The translations under genes were made by a program, and so were the position numbers. From Eulemur rufifrons (taxonomy: Eukaryota > Chordata > Mammalia > Primates > Lemuridae), in contig NC_091006.1 of the NCBI RefSeq assembly GCF_041146395.1, positions 10,360,001 to 10,424,000 on the forward strand: DNA of 64,000 nucleotides. Direction: 5' to 3'. The notes under the pieces were generated by a model, which saw only the letters and a list, made by a program, of their open reading frames with translations, made no database searches and was not told the DNA's origin. Positions 9,025-20,179 of the stretch are shown here, piece by piece; the first letter of the stretch is position 1, and every line of letters starts with the position of its first letter.

Positions 9025-12000
9025 CTGAGGGGAGACAGGTCTTCAGACACACGCCAGGAGCTCCCGCCCCCTCATCCCGCACTCAAATACATGGACTGTG
9101 TCCACCCTCCTCGCCCCTTCCTAATGGACTCTCCCAGCATCTCCCAAACCACCCCAGAATCCCTGAGTCTTGCGTCACCTCCAAGAACCTTTCCAGTCAG
9201 AAGCCCCCATTGATGAAATGGGATATCGAGTCTCCCATACTGCCTTCCAGCAGATGTCCACCTGTCCCTAACACCATGGCTGTCCGCTTGGGTCCCACCT
9301 TCATCCACCCCCAAATTTAAAAAATCATCTCTCCCAGGAATATAATGGAATCTTCCTGGTCTCCTCCCCCAGCCCTAGTAGAATCTTCCTCAGTTCTACT
9401 ATAATTTTATTAACGGATTTTTCCTCACCCAGCCCCACTCAGTGTAACAAAAGCATCCTTTCCACCATGCCTGTAACATACAGTTCCTTAACTTCCCCCA
9501 TCACTAAGATGAGACCCTTCATTGCTCCTTTGCTAAAATGGATTATTGTTATTATTATTATTTTTTTGACAAAGAGTTTCACTCTGTTGCCTGGGCTAGA
9601 GTGCCATGGCGTCAGCCTAGCTCACAGCAACCTCAAACTCCTGGGCTCAAGCGATCCTCCTGCCTCAGCCTCCCGAGTAGCTGGGACTACAGGCATGCAC
9701 CACCACGCCCGGCTAATTTTTGCTACATATATTTTTAGTTGTCCATATAATTTCTTTCTATTTTTAGTAGAGACGGGGTCTCGCTCTTGCTCAGGGTGGT
9801 CTCGAACTCCTGACCTCGAGCGATCCTCCCGCCTCGGCCTCCCAGAGTGCTAGGATTACAGGCCTGAGCCACCGTGCCCAGCCCAATTGTTATTATTATT
9901 TTTTAGAGACAGGGATCTCACTATGTTGCCAAGGCTGCTCTTGAACTCCTGGGCTCAATGACCCTCCCACTGCAGCCTCCCAAAGTGCTGGGATTAGAGA
10001 TGTGAGGCTCCCGGAGACTAGAATGGATTACTCTTTAACCTCCCCATCAATACAATCAGGGATGATGAAAATATTTGAGCACGAACCAAATAACCAGGAA
10101 GGCAGTACTGGAGAGCACCCCCAAAGTGGCAGCTCTGGAAAGGGCTCTTCCTCACCCATTCCTCCAACTATAAGGGACCCACCCTTCCCCCTCTTCTGCA
10201 ATGGACTTTTCCTTTAATGGTCTGTCCCTCTCGCCCCCCCCTCTTGTTCCTGTGGAATCACCCTCTTCCCCAGACGAAGGTCAGGAGGTCCCCAGGATAT
10301 CTCCCCTGGGCTCACCCCGAAGTAGTTACGCGGCACGTAGCCCTCCTGGCCGTGCAGCGCAGCCCACCACCAGTCGGTCTCCTCCGGCCCGTCCCTCCGC
10401 AGCACGGTGACCGACTCGCCCTCGCGGAAAGACAGCTCATCCCCGAACTCCGCGCTGTAGTCCCAGAGAGCGTACACCGCCCCGTTGTGCATCAGCCCCA
10501 TACTCTGCTCCACGTCTGAAAAATGCCACGGCCAGGATTGTGAGAACCAAGCCCAGAGGGCCCAGGGACACGGGCCACGCTGGGGACAAGGACAGGGTCC
10601 CGGATTTGGAGCCTGCCCAAGCAGAAGGATGAGCCACCTGAAAAGTTGTGTGCGCCCATGTTTGGGGGTGGGGGCCAGAGCTGGAGTCGGATGCCCGACT
10701 GGCAGTCTCTAACATTCGAGGACACGGGTGCATGGAGTCACTTACTCCCGGGGCAGGGTCAAAGGCCCCCATTCCCTACTTGTACATTGTTGAATCCCTG
10801 TTACCCCTAGAGGTGCAGTCTTACCCCCGCTGTGGGCCCCTGCTCCCCCTAAAGGCAGGCGTTACAGCCGGGTTCCTCTCACCCACGTTCTGCCAGCGGG
10901 GGCACAGCCGGCTGTCGGGTAGCCTTTCAAATATGTAACCCTGCGTCTCTCTCGCAGGTCCTACGACCTGCCTCACTCCAACTCTGTGAGTTCCCTAACT
11001 GAAACCAAGACCCAACTTGCCGCTCCGGGTGCGTAGGAAAGACCCTATGTCCAATCCCCATGGTACAGCCTGCCTTGCCCCTCCCTTCGGGGAACCAGGT
11101 GACGTAGCCTGCCCCCTGGAGAGACATCTATGGCCTCCTGTCTTATTGCAAGTGGAACAGTCCCCAAGCCCCTTCCCAGCACCCATGGCCCGCTCACCTG
11201 CCAGGTGTATACTAATGTCTCTCCCACAAGTGGCAAAACCACCTGCCCAGCCCTGCGCCAGCTAGATGGCATAGCTGGAAAGTCCAGCTCCCCGCCCCCG
11301 CAGGTGAGGAAGCAGATGAGCAGCACAATCTCCACGACCACTCTCCTCCCCGAAGGTGTCTAGTTCGCAGGGCACATCCTCCATGTCCCCTCTCTCCCTC
11401 AAGGGGACACAGTCCTCCACCCAAGCTGGTGGCCCATCTCACAGCCCCCTCCTCCGCAATCCTGCCACGCGGTTGGTACAGCCCCCACGTCCTCCTTGCC
11501 CTGTTGGGGGACAGTCTGAGCCCTCCCCTCCCCCCGCCCGCACTCCGCCTGGGCACCCGGCAGGTGGGCGGTCCAAGCCGCCCACCCAGACGTCGCAGCC
11601 CCACCTCGCACCTGCTAGGTAGGTGGCGCAGTCGGCATAACCCTCGCGGTAGGGGTCGCACTTCTCAATGGCCGTGGCGCCATCACTGAGTGTGGTGGCG
11701 AAGATTGCGGCGCCGTGCTGCACCAGCGCCATGCAGATGGCCGTGTCGTTGCACGACGCTGCGCAGTGCAACGGGGTCCTAGGCGTGGGAGGGATGCGTG
11801 AGAGGCCGAGCGCGCGCTCCCGGGGGACCCAGCCCAACAGCGCCGTAGGGGGTCAGGTACCCGCACCGCGCGGGTCAGGCTGGTGGGGTCAGGGCTCACC
11901 AGCCGTGGCTGTCTGGGGAGTTGACATTGGCACCCGCGGCGATGAGGAAGTCCACGATGGGGTAGTTGGCGCCGCAGATGGCGTTGTGCAGGGCGGTGAT

Positions 12001-15000
12001 GCCCTCCTCGTTGGGCTGGCTCGGGTCGTTCATCTGCGTGGGCCGGGGGAGGGGAAGACTCAGTCCCGCGGTCGTCCCGTCCCCTCCGCCCTGCCCACCT
12101 CCAGCCCAGCCGTCCTCACCTCCTTCACGGCCTGCTGCACCACCTCCAGCTCCCCGGTCAGGGCGGCGTCCAGCAGCAACACAAGCGGGTTGAGGCGCGC
12201 GCGGCGGGCCTTGCGCGGGGACCCCGCCTTCCGCAGCACCGAGCGCATCTCCTGGGGGACAGGGCGAGGATTTCAGCCACTTGGAGGGCTTGTTAGTATA
12301 CCCATGACCCAGAGGGGGACTGCCCCCCGCATCTAAACAGGGCTGGGATTCACACCCAGGGAGGTCCAGAGACCCACCCAGTCGGAGGGGTGGGGATGCC
12401 TCAGTTCTCTAGAGCACCCCGGTTTCCTACAACCGTCAGGGAACCCTGTGATTTTGCAATCTTGGGCCCTGAAACCTGAGAGAAAGCTGGAAGGCCATTG
12501 AGTTGGTGGCAAAGTAATTCTATACCTGCAAGGGAATGATTATGGAAGCGAGTTGTTCGATTCACACACAATCTCATTTCTTTTATAAAAAGCACACGTG
12601 ACAAAATGTCACCAGGTGTTAATCCAGATGTTTGGAATCTGAGTAGTTATCATTTATTCCTTGTGCTTTATTTTTAATTTTCCTCCTCCGAGATTCATCT
12701 ATTCTGAGTGTGTGATTACACAGCATTTGTTATTCTGGTCTTTGCTGTCTCCGGAGTTTCAATGATTTCAAGATTTTGAAATTCAGAGATTCCCAAGAGC
12801 CACTGAATCCAGAACTCTCTCATGCTCAGTTATTTCAAGTTTCCGACATGTTGTGATTGCAGAAATGCTAAGTTGCACTATTTCAAATTGCTGAGGGCCC
12901 AGGAGATTCTATGACTGAGAAGTTTAATGTTTTATCATTAAAATTTCATTCCAAAAGACTGGAAGAACATACTCAAAATGTTAATCATGGTTCTCTATGA
13001 GTGCTGTGATCTCGTACCCTTCATTCTATTTTTATTTATTTTCCCCAAGTTTTCTATGGTGTTTGTGTATTCCTTTCATATCAATTTAAAATATTATTCT
13101 GTATTATAACATATTAGTGCACTAATTTGTGACTTTATAATTGAAATTATGAATGTCTTTAATTTTCAGCTTTGGTGACTTCAAGAATCAGTAATAATCA
13201 GAGTCCATGATACTAACTTTATCATTCTAAGATCTTGTTCTTTAAACCTTTTGTGCTCTAGAATTTTAAAATTTTACTATTCTGAGATTGTGATACCAGG
13301 GTTTAATTCCTGAATTCTGTGATTTTTTTTTCTCCAAGTTTCTCTGTGGCCAGGACTTTGTAATTCTACGAGACAACTCTACCATTTCAAGATGTTGTCA
13401 TTCTTCCCTTCTTGATTTCAAGACCCTGAGCCTCAACATTCCCTGGTTCTACCCTTAGAAGGACCTAGAAATGGGCATTTAGGGTGTCCACTTGGCCCCC
13501 ACTTCTCTGGAAATTGTTCTTCTTCCTCTGTCTACCCACACTGAGTGTTCACGACAGTTCCACGTGACTACAACCCTGTCCCCAGCCAAGATGCAGGGAC
13601 CAAGATCAGCAGGTGACCATTTTCTAGTCCAATAATAACAATGATAAAATAGTTAACAGCTATGTGCCAGCTGTTCTAAGCACTGCATTAATACATTTCA
13701 TCTTCACCACAGCCCTGTGAGGTGGGTACTGTTATTCTCACCCCCAGTTTACAGATAAGGAAACTCAGGCCCAGAGAGGCTAAGCGTCTTGCCCAGGGCT
13801 GCACAGCTGTTAAGTGGCACGGAGCCAGGATTCGAACAAACCCGAGAGAGCCTAACTCTGCAGCGGGTACACTTAACCATGACACTCACATCCTCAGGGG
13901 CCAGAGACTTGCTTTTTGTAAGAGGAGAGAAGAAATCTCCAGAAAAAGCAGAAACAAGAGACTGCATGGGCTCCAGGTGGAGAGAGGGAGGGTGACTGCT
14001 TTGATTCAGGCAGGCTTTGCTGGTGCCAGAAAAAAACCCAGTGTTTTGCCAAGACTTAAGCATTTCCAGATGTAACACTGACATTGCTGAAGGAGTGAGG
14101 GGCGGGGCGCGGGCACAGGTTATTGCAAAGAAAAGCAGAGAAAGTCTCCATGTGGCCACGACCCCTGGATGCCCCTCCATACACGCTGGCACACAGCTCT
14201 CCCTGGGTTAAAGACTACATTTCCCAGCATCTCTTGCGGCTGGGCTCCTGGCTAGTGGGATGGGGCAATGTGACGTGCAATTTCCAGGTTCTGTCCCCAA
14301 AGGGAAGCGGCACCTTCTCTTCCTCCTCCTCCACTCCTGGCTGGAAGGCAGACTTGGTGAGAGCTACCTTGGACCATGAGGGCAGGCCAAGCCCCGATGG
14401 ACGGCAGAGCCCCAGGCAGGAGATGGGTCCTGACTCCACGGAGCTGCCTACCTGCCCTGGACTGCCACTCGAAAGAAGTGACTTCTATCTCATTTACGCC
14501 ACTGTATCTGGGGGCTCGTTGCCATACGCTAGCAAACAAACCCCACTTTCCTCCGGTATTACTTACCACGCTCTGCAGCTGCTCTGGTGGGCTGCTCTGG
14601 GGTGGAGCCGGGGTTGGGATGGGAGCTGGTGGGGCAGGAGCAGGGGGCCCTGCCCTGGCCTCAGACCCCTCAGTGATGGGGCACAGCTCTGGTTCAGGGC
14701 CCCCAGGCCCTGGGCCGCCGTGGCGGTGGAAGAGGCGGCTGATGATCTGCTGGTACTGTTTCTTGTGGGTGGGGGGCAGGGCCACGGCAGGGCTCTGCTC
14801 CATGGAGCCCCTGCGTTTGAGGGGCCGAGGAATCTCTGCCAGCACCCGTGCCACCTCCTCCAGCTCGGGCACCGACTGCGCCTCAGGTGGCAGTGCGGGC
14901 TGCAGCCTTGTGGGGCTGAGGGGCCGGGTGACAGTGCCTTCATCTGTGTCGCCGGCCTCCAGCACTGGTGCCAGCAGCCCCTCTATCTCCGGTTCAGGCT

Positions 15001-18000
15001 CCAGCTCGGCAGGGGGTTTGGGGGTGCCTAACAGGAACAAGAGCCCCATCAGGCGGTGGGTCCCTTAAGACACGCCTTCCCCATAACTTCCGGTATGACA
15101 ACCAGCACCTGATTTGCTGTGCGACCTCAGGGGAGTCCCTTGCCCTCTGTGGACTACACTGTCCCTGGGCTGGGAAGAGCATGCAACGATGACACCTCCC
15201 ATACGTGCAGTTAACGTGTGCCTGGTGCTTTACGTGCCTGTCGCACTGACCTCTCACCGCTGCCTTGTGAGGCAGACGGGCCACCATCTCTGTGCTATGG
15301 AAGAGGAATCTGAGTCTCAGAGAGGACACGTCGGTCGCCCAAAGCCACATCGCTGGGATCTGAGCTCAGTTCTGACGCTAGAATCTGCACTCCTCCAAAC
15401 CACGATACACGTGACTTTCTACGATCCTAAGAATGTCCTTCCCTAACATCTCACGCAGAAAACTCCGGCCAGGAGTAGAATCCTGGCGTTTAACGGTCTC
15501 GTCTCTGTCTGGCAGTGCTTCTAAGGCAGCTGGCAGCAATGCAATCACGCTATGCGTCATTTCATTGACTCCCCAGCGCAGTCCTATAAGGGAGATGTTA
15601 TTAATCTTCCATCACAGATGGGAAAACAGAGGCTCAGGCAGCTTAGGTAATTTATCCTCAGCTACACAGCAAGTCAGCAGTGCAGAGAGGCTCAAGCCCA
15701 CTCTGCTTAACTCCACTGATCTCCATCAAAAAATATTAATAATTATTACAACTAATGTGATAGCTATTGAGAGCTCACTATGCATTAGGCCCTATTTTAA
15801 GGGCTTTCTGTGAATTCAATGCCATATCCTAATAAGAAGATAGAGTCTGTCATTTGCCCAATGACATTGAGGCTCAGAGAGGTTAAGTGACTTGCCCAAG
15901 GTCACACAGTGTGAAACCAGGCAGTCCGGCTCCAGAGTCCATGCTTAACCACTGTGCTATCCCTGGCTCCCGGGCAAATTTCCAAGCTCAGCTGGCCTAG
16001 TTCTCGAAGGGACAATGTCTGGTCCCCTGCCATATGCGCTCCCTTCACCCAGGCTTCTGGGGTCCCCGCTGCTGACTCACCTTCATTCACAGGGGCCCAT
16101 GTCTGTTGGGGAGGCTGGGGGGCTGGGGTAGGGGGTTGTGGTTGGGGTTGGGGCTGTGGGGGCAGCTGGGGCTGTGGTTGTGGCTGGGGCTGGGAGGGCG
16201 GCTGGGACTGGGGGGGCGGCTGGGACTGGGGAGGCAGCTTAGGCGGGGGTGCTCGTGTGAAGATGGGGGACCCAGGGAACATGGCCCTGCTGGCCCCGTG
16301 CTCCCAGAAGGCATTCTGCAGCTTGAATATCATGCTGAGGGGGATGGGGCGCTGGCGCGGGGCGCTGCGGGGCTGGGGGCTGGAAGGAGGCATAGGGATA
16401 CGGCTGACGGGCTGCCAGCTGCGGGGCAAGGTGCCTGATGGCCCCGCGGAGCCCAGCGAACGGCGGTAGCTGCCCACATCGGAACGCCTGTCGTTGGCCA
16501 GAGGGGAGACCTTGTAATTGCGCGGCAGGGTGGCGCTGGTGAGGTTGTCCTGGGAGGAGCGAAGGGAGAAGGGGCTCCAGTGGGAGAGGTAAAGGCGAAA
16601 GGTGGGAAGGGAGAGGAGGAGGCGAGGGAAGCCCAGGAAGTGAGGGAGAGGAAACGTCCAGGAAGGGGTGGAGTGCAGCATATGGAAGGAAGAGCGTGGG
16701 AAAAGCTCGGAGACTGCGGGCACAGCCGGGGAGCGGGGTGAGACCGGCCCTGGCCCCGCTCCCGACCGTGCCCAACCTCCCCCCACCGGGCCTTCGCCCC
16801 TCACCTTGCCAGTGGCTCCCAGCCCGTCCAGGCTGCTCTCCCTCCAGGGCAACAGCTGCAGGCCCGGAGAGGCAGGCCGCGCGAAGACGTCCAGGCCTGC
16901 GAGGCGGGGAATCATTAGGGTCTGGGGGGCGCCTGTCCTCCGGGTCCCCCACTCCCCTCCTTCCCTCCACCCCCCGGCTTCCATCACTCACGTTCATAGC
17001 TCTGCGAAGACTTCTTCTCGTACGCCACGTCTAGGTCAGACTCATTCCAGGCTTTGGGGGGCCGCCGGCGCAGCGTCAGGTCGTCTGGGGAAACGTTTCC
17101 AGTGAAGATGGGAACCAGGGGGCCCCGCCCGCTTCTGCGCCCCGAGTTCCGCCCCCCGGTTCACCTTGTGCGCGCAGAGGCGGGGCAAAGGCGCTTCCGC
17201 CCGCGCCCAGCAGGGGGCTCCCAAACGCGGACTGCGCCTCGTAGGCCGCGGCAGGGGGGCGCGGCGAGGGCCCGCGCTCGGGGAAGAAGGCCTGGGGCCC
17301 CTCGGCCAGAGGGCTGCCACGCGGGGAGCCGGCGCGGCCCAGGAAGTCGAAGGGCGTGGGGGGACCCTGCTGGCGGAGCGGGCCCGGCCGCGGGGAGGGC
17401 GCGCGGCCGAGGGAGCCGCTCGCACCGTCAAAGGCGCGGGGCCGCGGCGAAGGTGCGCGGTCCAGGCTGCCGTAGGCGTCAGGCTGCAGGTAGAGCGGAG
17501 TGCGGGGAGACGACGGCCGGCCCTTGGGGGACAACGGGCTGTAGGGATGCAGGGCCGGGGCACTCTCCGAGCGTGGGAATGAGGTGTCTGTGCCGTCGGT
17601 GGCCGCCTTCCGGGGGGACCCTCGGCTGCCCATGGATTCCGGGACCGGGCTGGAGCTGTACCGGGACAGCTGTGGGGAGGCCGGGACGTTGAGGGGTCAA
17701 AGGAGACATTAAAGGAGGGATCAGTGGGGGGGCGGGGGGGAGGCGGGGAGTCAAAAGAGGTAATTTAAGGTCAGCCCAGAGGACTTGGACTAGCGGTGGA
17801 AATTCAGGCACAGAGAGCCCAGGTGAGGAGTGTTGGGGAAAGACTCCTGAATTAGGAAGAGTCTAGCCCATTACTGTCGCTTTTGTGTGACTTAGGAAAG
17901 GCCCCTTTCCTTCCGGGGGTCCTGTTAGATGTACACCTCCACTGGTCCCTTCTTTGAGGTGACCTTGAATAGGCCACAACCTACACAACCGTATGGGGCA

Positions 18001-18390
18001 GCCTTGCCTGAAATCCAGGCCACTGGCCTGAGGTGTGGAGAAAAACTGGCTTTGGAGGTTAAGGTGGGGACCAGGCTCACCCTAGAAGGGGCCCCGGCCT
18101 GTGGGCCAGGAGGTGCAGGCGAGTCTGACCACAACGACTCCAGCTGCTTGGTCAGTTCGTCCACCTTGGCTGCCGCCGTGTCCAGCTCCATCTGCTTCAT
18201 GTGCTCCATGTGCTTCATGGCCAGCGCTGGGTGGGTGGGAGTGACAGTAAGGACCCAGGTTCCTGGCAGGGGCCCGTCTCTGCCCACCTCCACTAGGGCC
18301 CCGCCCCACCTGCCCCGCCCCCTACCCCAGCTCACACTGGAAGTTCAGGTCCAAAAGGTCCCGTGCATTCTGAAATGCCTCGCTGTCCAT
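8986..18390 (-). CDS. PPP1R13L: PPP1R13L (iASPP), 12 coding exons, 830 aa
   Basis: Inhibitory member of the ASPP family. It binds p53-family proteins and RelA and suppresses apoptosis genes, and also acts at desmosomes/cytoskeleton. The coding sequence joins 18390-18336, 18226-18081, 17669-17165, 17084-16992, 16896-16805, 16549-16081, 15027-14567, 12251-12120, 12033-11900, 11778-11612, 10515-10316 and 9024-8986. Every junction has AG/GT and the total of 2,493 bases keeps frame (human protein 828 aa). Order: N-terminal coiled-coil-like helix (about residues 15-55), long Ser/Pro/Arg-rich linker, Pro/Gln tract (about 400-450), ankyrin repeats (about 640-745) and SH3 (about 758-820). PP1-contact motifs RARL (exon 9) and RNYF (exon 12) are present. 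The start is ATG in an ideal CACCATGG context. The 5' non-coding exon lies about 4.3 kb upstream. Confidence 0.96.
9024..9560. other. PPP1R13L last intron, unique part
   Basis: No exon or clear repeat. C-rich, with a weak repeated wording (CCAGCCCTAGTAGAATCTTC, TCCTCACCCAGCCCC). Confidence 0.4.
9562..9884 (-). mobile_element. Lemur-type Alu (minus)
   Basis: TAGAGTGCCATGGCGTCAGCC, TATATTTTTAGTTGTCCATA, CAGAGTGCTAGGATTACAGG. In the last intron of PPP1R13L. Confidence 0.93.
9893..10008 (-). mobile_element. Alu monomer relic (FLAM-like)
   Basis: TTTTAGAGACAGGGATCTCAC to CAAAGTGCTGGGATTAGAG. One arm only. Confidence 0.8.
10316..10515 (-). CDS. PPP1R13L: PPP1R13L exon 12 (SH3)
   Basis: Residues about 752-818. 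SH3 landmarks: [19 protein letters not shown] (ALYDY-type strand and acidic RT loop), ETDWWWAAL (WW), GYVPRNYFG. The RNYF tetrapeptide is the reported non-canonical PP1 contact. Confidence 0.97.
10516..11611. other. PPP1R13L intron between exons 11 and 12
   Basis: About 1.1 kb of unique GC-rich intron with no recognised repeat or exon. Confidence 0.4.
11612..11778 (-). CDS. PPP1R13L: PPP1R13L exon 11 (ankyrin)
   Basis: Residues about 696-752: [53 protein letters not shown]. Donor CAG|GTGCGA. Confidence 0.95.
11900..12033 (-). CDS. PPP1R13L: PPP1R13L exon 10 (ankyrin)
   Basis: Residues about 652-696. Ankyrin signatures [20 protein letters not shown] and [14 protein letters not shown]. Splits the Trp codon TG|G. 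Confidence 0.95.
12120..12251 (-). CDS. PPP1R13L: PPP1R13L exon 9
   Basis: Residues about 608-651: [20 protein letters not shown] then [20 protein letters not shown]. Contains the RARL PP1-binding-type motif and the start of the ankyrin domain. Confidence 0.95.
12252..13630. other. AT-rich intron with quasi-periodic TTCTGAGATT wording
   Basis: Intron between exons 8 and 9. From about 12,430 to 13,440 short variants of TTCTGAGATT, TTTCAAGATTTTG and TTCTAAGATC recur every few tens of bases. This is not a clean tandem array and I do not recognise a repeat family. The abrupt fall in GC against the flanking exons is plain. Confidence 0.4.
13635..13900 (-). repeat. MIR (minus), long copy
   Basis: GTGCCAGCTGTTCTAAGCAC, CCTGTGAGGTGGGTACTGTT, GAGGCTAAGCGTCTTGCCCA, CAGCTGTTAAGTGGC: nearly the whole MIR core in reverse. 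Confidence 0.85.
14195..14400 (+). repeat. Old interspersed repeat with an ACTACATTTCCCAGCAT motif
   Basis: GACTACATTTCCCAGCATCTC followed by GGATGGGGCAATGTGACGTGC has the wording of a mammalian repeat I cannot name. It also matches the ZNF143/THAP11 motif, so that match may be repeat-derived. Confidence 0.45.
14567..15027 (-). CDS. PPP1R13L: PPP1R13L exon 8
   Basis: Residues about 454-607. Contains [20 protein letters not shown], then [19 protein letters not shown], then a Pro/Ala-rich end. The last codon is GTG (Val) before GTAAGT; human has Met here. Confidence 0.95.
15085..15420. repeat. Two MIR fragments, opposite orientations
   Basis: 15,090-15,175 plus (TTGCTGTGCGACCTCAGGGG). 15,200-15,360 minus (GCCTTGTGAGGCAGACGGGC, TCTCAGAGAGGACACG). 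Confidence 0.6.
15540..15965 (-). repeat. Two tandem MIR copies (minus)
   Basis: 15,545-15,725: CCTATAAGGGAGATGTTATT, GAAAACAGAGGCTCAGGCAG. 15,735-15,965: GAGCTCACTATGCATTAGGC, GAGGTTAAGTGACTTGCCCA. Confidence 0.75.
16081..16549 (-). CDS. PPP1R13L: PPP1R13L exon 7 (Pro/Gln tract)
   Basis: Residues about 298-454. Starts [20 protein letters not shown] and contains [17 protein letters not shown]. Ends in a long Pro/Gln repeat ([20 protein letters not shown]) before QQTWAPVNE. The repeat differs in unit number and order from the human protein. Confidence 0.95.
16805..16896 (-). CDS. PPP1R13L: PPP1R13L exon 6
   Basis: Residues about 267-297 ([20 protein letters not shown]). Exact 30 codons plus two bases; donor AAG|GTGAGG. 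Confidence 0.94.
16992..17084 (-). CDS. PPP1R13L: PPP1R13L exon 5
   Basis: Residues about 236-267 ([20 protein letters not shown]). Begins after CCCCAG and ends with a single C of the split Arg codon before GTGAGTGA. Confidence 0.94.
17165..17669 (-). CDS. PPP1R13L: PPP1R13L exon 4 (Ser/Pro/Arg linker)
   Basis: Residues about 68-236, the largest coding exon, very GC-rich. It shows recurrent SPRP/PSPRP units (RAPSPRP and close variants, GRAGSPRGS), typical of the phosphorylated disordered linker of iASPP. It also contains a CTCF-like motif on the plus strand at about 17,205-17,220. Confidence 0.95.
18081..18226 (-). CDS. PPP1R13L: PPP1R13L exon 3
   Basis: Residues about 19-67. Encodes the heptad-like helix [20 protein letters not shown] and ends at an Arg codon before GTGAGCC. 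The HMEHMKQ run is three residues longer than the human HMDLKQ region as I recall it, part of the small length difference. Confidence 0.93.
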
Positions 18391-18411
18391 GGTGCCAGCT
18401 GGAGCGGGTGC
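18336..18411 (-). CDS. PPP1R13L: PPP1R13L exon 2 (start codon)
   Basis: Acceptor CCCCGCAG, 21 bases of 5'UTR, ATG at 18,390, then [18 protein letters not shown] and donor GTGAGCTG. The first 18 residues match the iASPP N-terminus with a few changes. Confidence 0.93.
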
Positions 18412-18639
18412 CTGCGGGGTGAGGAGGGAGCCGTCTAAGACCCCGCCCTTAGGGAACGTGGGGCCGCCAGGAGCAGGACAGAGAAGCAGGACAGCGCCTT
18501 AACTCTGTTCCTTCCACTTCGCCAGCTGGGAAATGCCAACTCCTTCAAAGCCCAGTCCGTACGCCACCTAGAAGTCCCAACCCATTCTAGAAGGCTCCAG
18601 ATAACTCACTCTCTTTACATGTCCATCTCTTTGTCTCCA

Positions 18640-19065
18640 CCCTAACAAGACTTGAATCATTCCCTCAACAATTGTCTATTGATCACCTACTAGGTACCAG
18701 TCAACATAGGATGAAATAATGTCTATCCATTACTGGATGCCTACTAGGGACCAGGAGGCACTGAGCTAGATGCTGGGGATATTTATTAAAAATAGTAATT
18801 GTGTTGCCTACTGAGAGCCAAAACCCACCCATGCCTATTGCTTGGGGTGTAATGTAATAAAAGCAATAACCATTAGTTGAGGGGCCACTGCCTTCTGGAG
18901 TTGTGCCAAGCACTGTGCACGCAATGCTTCATTCAATGGCAAAGCCCAGGCTAGCAGGTGAGACAGTACAGCTCAGAAACATTTGTTCAAGGTCATCCTC
19001 CAAGAAGTTGGTAGTACTGGGTTTCACACCCGGATCTAACTTGTTACTCTGGGTCGTCACCACCA
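18640..19065 (-). repeat. L2 (minus) followed by MIR (minus)
   Basis: 18,660-18,790: TTGATCACCTACTAGGTACC and ATGCTGGGGATATTTA of L2, with the start twice. 18,855-19,060: MIR core GAGACAGTACAGCTCAGAAAC-like. Confidence 0.6.
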
Positions 19066-19419
19066 GACAGGAGGGATCCCAGAGGGCAGTGACTGCTCAG
19101 CTTCCTCTCCCAAGAGTCCCCATCCAGTGGAGGCCTGGCTCACACTAAGCCATTGTTAGCAGGAGGAACAGGGAGGTGGCCAGGGGCGGATGGGCAGCTG
19201 TGGTCACCGGCCCAATGGGAGGGAACTAGGCTACCAGAAACCAGTCAGGCCAGCACTATCCCCAACCCCACGGTAGCCACCACGCCCGCCAGCTCTGCCA
19301 CCTCCCTGTTGCACCAACCGCTTAGCTTTGGCGGCACAGGCGTGGGCGGTGGGGGCGGGCTGGGGCATGCTGGTACCAGTCTCTGTCTGGGAAGTAGAGG
19401 GAACAGAACTTGTTGAGAC

Positions 19420-20035
19420 TGGTGGCTCATCTGGGTGTACTGGGAGTGTGTGACCTTGGTCGATGAGTCCCCGCCACTCCTTGAGCCTCAGTTTCCCCAG
19501 CGATGAAAGGAGAGGGCAAACCAGCTATGCCAAGAGGCCTGTTCAATCTCTGAGCCCTAGATTCTGATACTAGAAGGACCGACTATAATTAAAGTTCTAC
19601 AGAGTCTAAACCCCTCAGCTGGAGAGTCAAGTGTTGGAAAGTTCTGAGTCTGAGCTTCTATCTTTGGAACATTCTAGAATTCTCCAACTTGGCTAGCCCA
19701 GAATTCTGCCTTCCTGAACCAGGTTGTATCTATCCCAGGATTACACTGTCCTGGACGTCTAGACGGATGGTATAGTGGAGCCTAGTGGAGCTGATAAAAG
19801 CACAAGTAAGGAGGCCCACTCCAAGGGTTTAAATCTGGCAGCACCGCCCTGATGAGAGTGCCTCAGTTTCTTGATCTGTAAAATGGGGACAAATAACATT
19901 TCAGCTCACAGGACTACTGTGAAGATCCACCTGGTCAAAAGGTGCAGGAGGAATTCAGGGCTCTGAGAATTGAGGCCTGGGAAAGTAGAGACGAGATGAC
20001 AGGAATGAAACTCGGGGCTTTTAGAATCTGAGATA
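19420..20035. repeat. MIR fragments and TTCTAGAATT-rich intron sequence
   Basis: MIR plus at about 19,445-19,510 (GAGCCTCAGTTTCCCCAGCG) and 19,795-19,940 (CAGTTTCTTGATCTGTAAAATG). Between them is a stretch of recurrent TTCTGAGTCTGAGC/ATTCTAGAATTC wording like that at 12.4-13.4 kb. Confidence 0.55.
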
Positions 20036-20179
20036 CACAGGAAACACTTTGCAAGTGTCTGTTAAAGTATGAAAATGAACCAGTCTATGCAGCCCGCACT
20101 GCCAGCATTCCGGCAGTAAGCGGTTCTTGGGGATTTCGTGATTCCCAGATTCCACGCTGACATCCTCGGCTCTAAGGAA

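Noticed and set aside
11668..12336. 222-codon open frame on the plus strand
   Set aside because: Antisense to PPP1R13L exons 9-11, low complexity, caused by high GC.
14207..14225. Fourth ZNF143-like motif ACTACATTTCCCAGCAT
   Set aside because: Its surroundings read as an interspersed repeat inside an intron, so I do not count it with the promoter cluster.
14123..15031. 302-codon open frame on the plus strand
   Set aside because: It overlaps PPP1R13L exon 8 in antisense and runs through an old repeat. No family resemblance.
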